From positions 1,637,001 to 1,701,000 of the forward strand of contig OY979731.1 of assembly GCA_963855995.1 (NCBI GenBank): 64,000 bases of DNA. Reading direction: 5' to 3'. A program made the translations under genes and the position numbers. Below, in pieces: positions 1 through 9,088 of the stretch. This DNA is from Muricea muricata (Eukaryota; Cnidaria; Anthozoa; Malacalcyonacea; Plexauridae). Position 1 is the first letter of the stretch. Every line of letters begins with the position of its first letter. The notes under the pieces are model-generated. The model saw only the letters and a list, made by a program, of their open reading frames with translations, did not search any database and was not told the DNA's origin.

Positions 1-600
1 TTATATCAGTTCTCTGTTCTTCCTAGAGGTCCAGTAAGGAATCTCTTATTGATCCAGTGTTATTACAGGAGGAAACATAAACTAAACTAACTTTATTTAT
101 ACTGGATAGCTCTATCAGTTCTAAAGTGTTCTTCCTAGAGGTCCAGTAAGGATCATCTCTTATTGATCCAGTGTTATTACAGGAGGAAACATAAACTAAA
201 CTAACTTTATTTATACTGGATAGCTCTATCAGTTCCAAACTGTTCTTCCTAGAGGTCCAGTAAGGATCGTCTCTTATTGATCCAGTGTTACTACAGGAGG
301 AAACCTAAACTAAACGAACTTTATTGACACTGGATAGCTCTATCGGTTCTAAACTGTTCTTCCTAGAGGTCCAGTAAGGATCATCCCTTACTGATCCAGT
401 GTTACTACAGGAGGAAACCTAAACTAAACTAACTTTATTTATACTGGATAGCTCTATCAGTTCTAAACTGTTCTTCCTAGAGGTCCAGTAAGGATCATCT
501 CTTATTGATCCAGTGTTACTACAGAAGGAAACCTAAACTAAACTAACTTTATTTATACTGGATAGCTCTTTCAGTTTTAAAGTATTCTTCCTTGTGGTCC
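1..600 (-). repeat. 114-bp tandem repeat array, minus orientation (about 5 copies)
   Basis: Imperfect copies of a 114-bp unit. I take the forward strand as the one reading GTTAGTTTAGTTTAGG, then TTTCCTCCTGTAG, then ACTGGATCAATAAGAGATG, and ending CCAGTATAAATAAA. This array is in the reverse orientation and runs off the left edge. The unit is 38 codons long, so reading frames persist from copy to copy; two copies here have lost the usual stop and read through as one short ORF. No host function is evident. Confidence 0.9.
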
Positions 601-1112
601 TATAAGGTCAATTTTTATTGCATAACAAAACAACTGCACGTACGGCATAAATCAATCCCAGCTACGTGCGCTGAAAACGATGCGACATATACACCCCGTT
701 GCTCCAAAATACTGAAATCATAAAAAATTCGCCTAGCACAGACAAATGTTTGCTAAACAAGTATGTAAATTACACCATTGACTGGCAAATTCCTGCAATT
801 AAATGCCCAAAGGATGCTAGGAGTGTCTGAACAATGACGAATCGTCCAAGACCTCTTTGTTCTGAGCTAGTGTTGCATAAAAAAATGTTAGATAGCGGAT
901 TCTGTTTTGAATAATTTGTTCTTGAATACCATTGTTGTTGTATTGCCATTAACGCTTTTAATTTACAGAATTGTAAAGCATTTTTACGTTTGCTTTAGAG
1001 GCCACACATTTTTTTTGAAGAGGGATTCACCTACGAGGCTATTTAAGCGAGCCGCTGAGTGTAAATTGGTCAAATTAAGCTTCAAGTTGCCGCTGGTTCC
1101 ATCGCTAAAGTG

Positions 1113-1216
1113 ATGGCTCACTGTGCAAAGAATTTTGTGATCTTTATTTTGTATACATCAGTGTTTGTCGATGCTTATATATTACCGACGATATTTTGGG
1201 ACCCGCAATCACCCGT
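1113..1216 (+). CDS. Gene A exon 1, signal peptide and ephrin N-terminal motif
   Basis: This exon encodes 34 codons plus 2 nt and ends at a CCCGT|GTAAGTG donor. A hydrophobic stretch (VIFILYTSVFV) ending at Asp-Ala fits a cleaved signal peptide. The following FWDPQSP matches the equivalent first exons of gene B (VWDHYNP), gene C (IWDNVNT) and gene D (IWDIFNP). That shared motif, and the identical phase, is why this ATG was chosen. The exon sits between two 114-bp repeat arrays of opposite orientation. Confidence 0.8.
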
Positions 1217-4200
1217 GTAAGTGTCTTTTTCTTGTGCATGCTTTATATCAGCGGCTTGTTGTGCCACCGTGTTATCGTTGTTGTGTTGGTAACATAGAGT
1301 GGTTGATAGTGCCTGTGTCTTATATTTGCCTCTCAGGTACACATTGGTGCCGGGTCAATAAGACACAAACGCTGTAACTAGCTATCAAGTATAAATAACG
1401 TTAGTTTAGTTTAGGTTTCCTCCCGTAGTAACACTGGATCAATAAGAGATGATCCTTACTGGACCTCTAGGAAGAACAGTTTAGAACTGATAGAGCTATC
1501 CAGTATAAATAAAGTTAGTTTAGTTTAGGTTTCCTCCTGTAGTAACACTGGATGAATAAGAGATGATCCTTACTGGACCTCTAGGAAGAACAGTTTAGAA
1601 ATGATAGAGCTATCCAGTATAAATAAAGTTAGTTTAGTTTAGGTTTCCTCCTGTAGTAACACTAAGTCAATAAGTGATGATTCTTACTGGACCTCTTGGA
1701 AGAACAGTTTAGAACTGATAAATATGCAGAACTATTTATAGTTTAACTAACGTACCCATCTTTTGTATTTTATCCAGAGTATATAAGCCTGCTTCAGTTT
1801 ACGTTTCTTAATGCAAGCGCTATGCATTGCTACACGTTTTAACAAAAGCTATAGTTCCGGCGATCTCATGGACCAATATACGCTTGTTCCTTAAAATATA
1901 TTTCCGAAAACATTCGAACACAATATTTACAAGAGGCAACGACTTAACGGTCGGAAAAAACAGATTAATATATTTCACACGTTGAGATTACTAACGATAT
2001 ACCAGCAAACAGGGCTAGCAATATTTGACAGTAAAAATTAGAGCGACTCTAAAAAAGGGGACCTCCAGTAAGAACTGATAGAGCTAGCCAGTATAGATAT
2101 AGTTAATTTAATTCAGGTTTCCTTCTGCAGTAACACTGGAGCAATAAGAGATGATCCTTACTAAATGTGTAGAAAGAACAGTTAGATAGAACTGATAAAG
2201 TTGTCCAGCATAAATAAAGTTAGTTTAGTTTTACTGTGTATTCATAATTTTTAGACTTCGCGCAGAGCATTGGTCGAAAGTCGTTGGCGTAAAAATTTTC
2301 CAGACTTTGACTTTCTTGTGTCCGAATACTGAAATCAGCAATATTCCATTGGGGTCAACAAGCCGCAGAATATATTATAATCTATATGTCAGAGAACTTT
2401 ATCCTAACGACACGAATTTGGATTATGACACAATTTGTGACCCAAAACGTAAGTGACTTTTGTGGTATGGTATGGCATGGCATGGCATGGCATGGCATGG
2501 CATGGCATGGTATGGTATGGTATGGTATGGTATGGTATGGTATGGTATGGTATGGTATGGTATGGTATGGTATGGTATGGTATGGTATGGTATGGTATGG
2601 TATGGTATGGTATGGTATGGTATGGTATGGTATGGTATGGTATGGTATGGTATGGTATGGTATGGTATGGTATGGTATGGTATGGTATGGTATGGTATGG
2701 TGTGGTATGATGCGGTGTGGTTTGGTGTGGTGTAGTCCACTATAGTGTGACATCGAAAAGACAAAGACATATCTACAAGTAAACTTTCCTTTTCAGAATC
2801 CCACTACGTCCACTCCTGCAACCAAACATACAATTGGAAAATCAACTACAGAAAACTGTCAATCAATGTTATACAGGCGCATCAGGATGATCCTATATTT
2901 AAAGTTGGAATGGATTACATTTTCTTCTGTGAGTCATTGTCTTTTATTAACACTGGATCAATAAGAGATGATCTTTACTGGACCTCCAGGAAGAAGAGTT
3001 AAAACTGATAGAGCTATCCAGTATAAATAAAGTTTGTTTAGTTTAGCTTTCCTCCTGTAGTAACACTGGATCAATAAGAGATGATCTTTACTGGACCTCC
3101 AGGAAGAACAGTTTAGAACTGATAGAGCTATCCAGTATAAATAAAGTTAGTTTAGTTTAGGTTTCCTCCCGCAGTAACACTGGATCAATAAGAGATGATC
3201 CTTTAGACAGAACAGTTTACAATTGATAGGTAACTAAAGTTAATTTTGTCAACTTTAGCTACTTCCAATGGGTTGCAAAATTCATTATTAACGGGTTCAA
3301 CGAAATGCACTATGGTATTTCGGATTCATTTTTGTGAAGATGAAGAACACTGTCCTGTACCATTGTGCTCCACGTATGGCAGAGAAGAAGGTAAAACACT
3401 GAAATGTTGAGAATTAAAAAGTGGGATGTTTCAAGCGAGAGTTTGTATGAGAGTTTTCTCAACTCTCATGTCCTGGTCAAACGAGATCAAGAGTTGCACG
3501 AGAGTTGATCAGAGTTGACAAGCGAGAGTTTGTATGAGAGTTTTCTCAACTCCCATGTCCTGGTCAAACGAGAACAAGAGTTGCATGAGAGTTGATGAGA
3601 GTTGACAAGCGAGAGTTTGTATGAGAGTTTTCTCAACTCCCATGTGCTGGTCAAACGAGATCAAGAGTTTCATGAGAGTTGATGAGAGTTGACAAGCGAA
3701 AGTTTGTATGAGAGTTTTCTCAACTTTCATGTCCTGGTCAAACGAGAACAAGAGTTGCATGATATTTGATATTAACCACTACATGATGAATTATAACTAA
3801 TAATTTTAGCTTGTGTTCGCAAATCAAAGTCAAGCAATGCACCATGGGATGTCCGCGTGACAAATGCTGCGTCATCATCTGTCGCTGTATCCTGGCAACC
3901 GCCACTGAACACAGATAACGCAGTCGCACATTATTCCATTTGCTATCGCACCAACACATCTCAATCATGTGAAACTAAAATTGTCGAGGGCTACTCGAAC
4001 TTCACCATCTTGGAAAGTCTCAACGCTTCGACAGCATATTTCATTCGTGTGCGCGCGGTCACATGCAAAGGACCTGGAAACTATTCTGAGGAAATTTTGC
4101 ATAAAACTAGAGGTAAACAAATGATATTTTTGAAAATTTTAACCTTCTATCCCATATTCGGTTTTAAATTTTTCATCTTTCTGTCCTCACACCGGCAAAA

Positions 4201-7177
4201 CCATTGACAAGCTTGTCGACAGGTCGAGAAAATTTATTGACGACGTTTAACAAGCTTGGCGGGAAGGCCAAACCACATGGTTGTCCAAACAACACTAATA
4301 CAGTCATGATATCAACCTCGGGTGAAGTAGGATAATGTCTTCGAGCTTGCTGCAAGTTGTGAACAGCTTGAAACAAGCAACGCTAACACAACTCGCCAAC
4401 AGACTCGTTCACAGCACTTTTTACTGGTTTTGTTACGACGTGTGCGTTTTTGCTTGTAAATTTAACGTTGCCAGAATCGGTCAACCGAATTGAAAATAAG
4501 GACGCTAAACCGTAGGTACATCGGATCCCCTATCAATTGGGTATTAGTATACACTCGACCATAGACTATTACAAATCCAGAGTTTTGATTGGCTTCTCAA
4601 CCATGGACTATTCGTAATAGTCCATGGTTGAGAAAAACAACAAACCAAAGCTTCAAAATGGCGTCGCGTGATCTCGCGCGTATGTAAATACTTTATTCAG
4701 AGTGTACACTACAACAATTAGAGACAACTCGGCCTCGTTGACTATCCGCTCATAGACAACTCGACCTTGTTGTCTAATTGTTAAATAGCTTAGGTAAATC
4801 CGCACACCCAAAAACTACGAACAAAATAAGTAAAAAGAATTAGAAATGAATTCTGAGCATTGATCTTCTTTGTACACAGAACTGGTGATAACGGGCGCTC
4901 CAGAAAATGTTACATTTTCAAACGTCACTGTATCGTCTGTGACTGTCAGATGGAAAACTCCGGATGTCACTGTGGGAGATGTGATTTACTACAGACTGTG
5001 TGTTCGAGAGAAGCAGAATAGGAGCCCAGGGAGAGATTGTCGGTCAATGATAGTCGAGCCAACACAACTGTCGGCGGTTATCAGTGACCTCAAGGATAAT
5101 ACGTCGTATGGGATACGTGTTAGAGCTGAAAATTTTAAGAGGCCTGGGAACTATTGTGAGGAATTGATTATCAGGACTCTAGGTAGGATATTGCTTGGTC
5201 TTTGTCAGTTTAGAACTGACAAAGCTATCCAGTAGAGATAAAGTTAGTTTAGTTTAGGTTTCCTCCTGTAGTAACACTAGATCAATAAGAGATGATCCTT
5301 ACTGGACCTCTAGGAAGAACAGTTTAGAACTGATAGAGCTGTCTAGTAGAAATAAAGTTAGTTTAGTTTAGGTTTTCTCCTGTTCTAACACTGGATCAAT
5401 AAGAGATGATCCTTACTGGACCTTTAGGAAGAACAGTATAGAGATGATAGAGCTATCCAGTTTAAATAAAGTTAGTTTAGTTCAGGTTTCCTCCTGTAGT
5501 AACACTGGATCAATAAGAGATGATCCTTACTGGACCTCTAGGAAAAGCAGTTTAGAAATGGTAGAGCTATCCAGTTTAAATAAAGTTAGTTTTGTATAGG
5601 TTTCCTCCTGTAGTAACACTGGATCAATAAGAGATGATACTTACTGGACCTCCAGGAAGAACAGTTCAAAACTGATAGAGCTATCCAGTATAAATAAAGT
5701 TGGTTTAGTTTAGGTTTTATTCTTATTGTATTAATCATTGTTTATTTGTATCTAGCGATAGAAATACCAGTAGCAACTACAGAGTTGCCTCCCAGTTCAT
5801 CAACACTGCCAACTACATCAGAAAAAGGTAAGATATTCATCTATATGGAATTCTAGTAGTTTTTCAAGTAATGGCGTTAACTATTCCTATATAGGGGCCA
5901 GTCGTAGGCTATTTTAGGTTTCCTCGTGCACAAGAGATGATCCTTACTGGATCTCTAGGAAGAACAGTTTAGAACTGATAGAGCTATCCTGTATAAATAA
6001 AGTTAGTTTAGTTTAGGTTTGCTCCTGTAGTAACACTGGATCAATAAGAGACAATCCTGGATAATACTGGACCTCTAGAAACTACAGTATAAAACTGATA
6101 GAGCTAAATGATCACCCCGTATGAATACTGTTCATCTGCATTATTGCTGTTCTGTAATAATTTACTCCAGCTCAAAGATGTTATTCTTTATCCCCCCCAG
6201 GTCAGCCAACAGTGAATGCTCAACGTGGTTGCAGTGGATCTGCAATTGATTCTATGTCTATAATCGTTGGCATCGTAATTGGTAGTATATCAACCTTTGG
6301 AATCGCCGCTCTAGTTTGGCTGTTAAGATCCAAACGGGGGAAGGGCCTAGGTAAGTTGAAGTTATTTTAGATGGGGGGGGGGCGGGAAGGGGTTGACACA
6401 ATCGACAGAGCAAGCGCCTTTCATCTCTGAGATCGTGGGTTTGATCCTCACTTCAGACTTATGACAGTTACATGAGCTTTCTGCCGAAAGTTGTGGGTTT
6501 TCTCCAGGTACTCTGGTTTCCTCCCATGGGGAATGTTGACAAGGTGGGTTGAGATTAGCTCCTAACTGATCCTTCCATCGTAGCTGTGCTCCGTGATCAG
6601 ACATGAGTCGTAAGGTGGCTGTCAGAGGCGCCCTTAGAAAGCCTTCGACTGGATCATCTTAGACAACAAAAAACGTGCAAGTGGCAACAAGTCAGTTGAC
6701 GACAAACTTGTTATCAACAAGCCGATATCAGGATGCGTTCGCATGGCTTGCGACAGCTTGTTGACGACAAGTCTGCTGCAAGTTGTCAACAGGCTTCTGG
6801 CAAGTTAATTGTCAAAACTTGTTGTCCACGGGCTTGCTGCAAGTTGTTTCAACAAGTTGTAACAAGTTTGAAAATAACAAGTTGCAATGAGCCTGATTTT
6901 AACAGACTTGTTACAACTTGATGAAATTGAAAATTTTGTTACAACTTGTAGCAAGCCGATGAAATTGAAAACTTGTAACTTTTTCGTTTTTCGCTGTGTC
7001 GCTGTCAGCTGCAAGCAAAGATGATTTCCAAAAACGTTTCTTCTTATAGTTGGTACACCGAGGGTAAGAAACGCTACAAATAATGGCTTTCGATCCAGTG
7101 TGAGTGATGCGAACAAACTTGAGAAAAAGTACGGCAAGGACTCAACGGTGGAGCTGAATTCTGTCGCAACGAAATAA
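1113..7177 (+). CDS. Gene A: ephrin-domain / FN3 x2 single-pass membrane protein (9 exons)
   Basis: Proposed coding exons are 1113-1216, 2255-2448, 2797-2928, 3259-3390, 3810-4112, 4880-5182, 5756-5827, 6201-6350 and 7050-7177, which join to 505 codons plus a stop with no internal stop. Residues 1-21 form a signal peptide, followed by LPTIFWDPQSPV, which resembles the N-terminal YWNSSNP motif of ephrins. The ephrin-like domain runs to about residue 180, with cysteines at 57, 96, 107 and 160 in the four family positions. Two FN3 domains follow (about 188-390), then a Thr/Pro stalk, a membrane helix at about 434-455 and a tail of about 50 residues starting with basic RSKRGKG. Every intron begins GT and ends AG; the first is phase 2 and the rest phase 1. 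Unlike genes B-D, it lacks an extra Cys before the conserved Trp (LRAEHW). FN3 repeats are typical of Eph receptors rather than ephrins, so the domain order is unusual. Ligand function is inferred only. Confidence 0.85.
1392..1730 (+). repeat. 114-bp tandem repeat array, plus orientation (about 3 copies)
   Basis: Three copies of the 114-bp unit in intron 1 of gene A, opposite in orientation to the array at the left edge. A further degraded pair lies at 2064-2236, just before exon 2. Confidence 0.9.
2462..2715 (+). repeat. TATGG pentanucleotide microsatellite
   Basis: About 45 copies of GGTAT/GGCAT run almost without error, starting 14 bp after the exon 2 donor of gene A. Open frames on both strands here (Val-Trp-Tyr-Gly-Met or Ile-Pro-Tyr-His-Thr repeats) are artefacts of the repeat. 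Confidence 0.97.
2940..3235 (+). repeat. 114-bp repeat array in intron 3 of gene A
   Basis: About 2.6 copies in the same orientation as the gene, immediately after exon 3. Confidence 0.88.
3425..3765. repeat. AACTCTCAT / GAGAGTT tandem repeat
   Basis: Four copies of a unit of about 86 bp (AGCGAGAGTTTGTATGAGAG .. CTCAACTC .. CTGGTCAAACGAGA) in intron 4 of gene A. Related copies lie at 7335-7555, just after gene A, and at 38725-38850. The unit is rich in short inverted repeats of GAGAGTT/AACTCTC. Confidence 0.85.
3810..4112 (+). CDS. Gene A exon 5, fibronectin type III domain 1
   Basis: A 303-nt phase 1-1 exon encodes one complete FN3 domain. Seen are the strand B tryptophan (VAVSWQPP), the strand C tyrosine motif (HYSICYRT) and the strand F signature (STAYFIRVRAVT), followed by G-P-G-N-Y-S-E-E. 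A Cys pair (ICYR and QSCE) is shared in position with the next FN3 exon. Several N-x-S/T sites suggest extracellular glycosylation. The identical length of this exon and exon 6 indicates tandem exon duplication. Confidence 0.88.
4593..4634. repeat. Perfect short hairpin in intron 5 of gene A
   Basis: TTCTCAACCATGGACTATT is followed within 3 bases by its exact reverse complement. A related ATAGACTATTAC occurs 30 bp upstream, so this is probably the tip of a decayed foldback element rather than a functional RNA. Confidence 0.6.
4880..5182 (+). CDS. Gene A exon 6, fibronectin type III domain 2
   Basis: A second 303-nt phase 1-1 exon. It has VTVRWKTP, YYRLCVRE and TSYGIRVRAEN in the expected FN3 strand positions, then RPGNYCEE, which parallels GPGNYSEE of exon 5. 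The Cys pair (RLCV and RDCR) is in the same place as in the first FN3. It is followed at once by an intronic 114-bp repeat array. Confidence 0.88.
5205..5720 (+). repeat. 114-bp repeat array in intron 6 of gene A
   Basis: About 4.5 copies in gene orientation, starting 20 bp after the FN3-2 exon donor and ending 35 bp before exon 7. About 1.7 more copies lie in the next intron at 5910-6105. Confidence 0.9.
6201..6350 (+). CDS. Gene A exon 8, transmembrane segment
   Basis: A 150-nt phase 1-1 exon preceded by a strong C-rich acceptor (TATCCCCCCCAG). It encodes a short Cys-containing juxtamembrane part, a helix of about 22 hydrophobic residues (including SIIVGIVIG and FGIAALVWLL) and a basic stop-transfer run RSKRGKG. 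This fixes the topology as N-terminus outside. The final exon (7050-7177) adds the rest of a short tail, with no kinase or other recognisable domain, ending in NSVATK. Confidence 0.85.
6395..6665 (+). mobile_element. tRNA-derived SINE, family 1
   Basis: Carries CTGAGATCGTGGGTTTGATCCTCAC, where GGGTTTGATCC resembles a pol III B box, then a conserved body (GTGGGTTTTCTCCAGGTACT, GGGAATGTTGACAGG, CATCGTAGCTGTGCTCCGTG). Other copies are at 22695-22940, 30530-30750, 37590-38010 and 53660-53775, all in plus orientation. It sits in intron 8 of gene A. Confidence 0.7.
6665..6985. repeat. AACTTGT / ACAAGTT palindromic repeat family
   Basis: Dense short inverted motifs (CAAGTTGT, ACAACTTG, CAACAAGC). 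The same family occurs at 4195-4400, 10575-10925, 11610-11835 and in each unit of the 41-47 kb duplication (e.g. 42145-42330). It probably derives from a foldback transposon. It produces spurious open frames and encodes nothing recognisable. Confidence 0.75.
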
Positions 7178-7745
7178 CAGGTAGAAATTTGTAACAACTT
7201 TGGAACTGCCGGCGACAATTAGCGTACGTCTGCAAGTTTAGGGAATATTTTTTAAATTCTAGCAAGGAGAAGCAAAACCCATATCGGTATTCTGTTTATT
7301 CGTTTTCCAATAGTAGAAAAAAAAAATGAAATTTTGAACGAGAGTTGAAGAGAATCGAGAAGCGAGAGTTTGTGTAAGAGTTTTCTCTATTCTCGTGTCC
7401 TGGTCAAACGAGAACAAGAGTTGCATGAGAGTTGATAAAAGTTGACAAGCGTGAGTTTGTATGAGAGTTTTCTCAACTCTCATGTCCTGGTCAAACTAGA
7501 GTTTGTGAGAGTTGACACGCGACAGTCTTACGAGTTGAGCTCTCTAACGGTCACTGCGGAGATTAATATACTTGCCGATGCTCGTTAAGCAAATCGGCAG
7601 AAGAGCTCAAGAATTCATCGGACTTTTGGGATGAGAAATTTTGCATGAAAATTTCAACTTGTATTTATGACTAATTTAAAAAACATTTTGTAATATTTGT
7701 AAATTAAATATATAATATAGCATTTTTATGTACAGCAATTGAGCA

Positions 7746-7751
7746 AATAAA
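7746..7751 (+). promoter_or_regulatory. Candidate polyadenylation signal of gene A
   Basis: An AATAAA lies about 570 bp after the gene A stop codon, in AT-rich sequence that follows the last repeat copy. It is the first canonical hexamer I noticed in a suitable position. TTTATT at about 7783 is a possible signal for the converging gene B on the other strand. Transcript ends are not otherwise visible. Confidence 0.35.
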
Positions 7752-7779
7752 CATACGAGAAAGAAGCAAGTCTATCTTT

Positions 7780-9020
7780 TACTTTATTTTTCAAATTTTG
7801 CTTTGCAAATTTACAAATATTTTTAATATTAAATACAGAATTTACAAATGTGAAATTACTCTATAAACGAGACAGACTCGGTTGCAGTTGTGGTAATTAT
7901 TTAATAATTCCATCTAGAGGTAGAACAACTAACTATTGACTATTGTAGTGTTGCCAGTGTGCTACAAGCTGTCAAAAACTGCCTGGCAAATGTGTGCTTG
8001 TGTTTTAATATCATGTGTAATGCAAAATGTTTGTTCTCTGTTTGAATAACACGATAGGTGGAAATAATAATGATTTTAAAAGGATGTGGTAAGATATTGT
8101 CTTGGCTGAACGATAAGAAATTTTAAAGTCACTGTAACATCCTTTGCTAAATTTGTGATAACAGATCTAACCTCTGAAATATTGCATGTCAAACACGTAT
8201 TGTCATCTGTCATCTTTACCCATTGCAAGCAGGGTAAATTTATTTAGTTTCTTCAAGAAATAATTAGCAAATATACGTTCGAAGTTCCAACTGGATTTGT
8301 AGGCATATGTTTTTTGACAGAAATTGCAAAGTAGTAAATAAAATTTCATCGAGACTCAACTTATTGTCAGTAAAGTTTATACAATCTACCCTGTTTGTCA
8401 CGCCTTAAAATGGCTAGTCTCGTTTGTCCTTCAATGTTGAAAAAGAATGCATATCAAATCCAACAAAGTTTCTGAGCTAAAACAGTTCATATTTACAGGC
8501 CAGCCAACATTGCCAACCTCCCCGTTTTGTAAAAGTGTTTTGTCTGTTTTTTCCTTGCAGACACAGTGTAATATTTGATGAGATCGTTTGCTATAGATAT
8601 ATTCATAATCTCGTACCCATAAATTTATCCTATTATATATACTTATTTACAACTGTAAAACCAGTCAAAAATTGTTAAACTATGTTCGAGTTCTTCATGA
8701 TTTCCCATTGATTATGAGTATATATAATTCATGCGAATCTTCGCCTGCTAGATTCAGTTGTGTACATATTGTGCTTTGGCAGATGACGACGGTAAGTCTA
8801 CAAAAAAAACCGTCAAAAGGGGAAAGTTAATTTAATGTAACAAGATGGAATGTAATAAAATGTAATGGTAAAACAAATAAACAGAAAAGGTGGGAATATC
8901 GTTTATATTAACAATTAAATATAGGCATATATTTGATGTGATATAAGTTGATAATATGTAGTCATGTAGCTACTTAATTACAATGATAATTTCCTTACAT
9001 CATTGAAAATTCTGTTTCGT
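7780..9020. other. Convergent spacer between genes A and B
   Basis: AT-rich and largely free of the local repeat families. It probably contains the 3' untranslated regions of A (from the left) and B (from the right). I see no further coding exon, RNA gene or transposon here. Confidence 0.5.
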
Positions 9021-9023
9021 TAA

Positions 9024-9088
9024 TTAAGCAGGGCTGTCTCCGCGTTTCAAAGTGTTGGGTTGAAATCCTTGGTTGTTGATGCCGTTGG
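9024..9088 (-). CDS. Gene B last exon
   Basis: A good acceptor (GTTTCTGTGTATTCAG) is followed, in the required phase, by 20 codons (including NGINNQGFQ) and TAA. Its NN-x-GF resembles the NATNNGF stretch in the gene A tail. Using it requires the GTT|GTGAGA donor at 9561. If that donor is skipped, translation runs on into a 114-bp repeat and stops at about 9460. Confidence 0.65.

Noticed and set aside
2382-2770. Several overlapping open frames of Trp-Tyr-Gly-Met or Ile-Pro-Tyr-His-Thr repeats
   Set aside because: They are translations of the TATGG microsatellite in every frame and lie within intron 2 of gene A.
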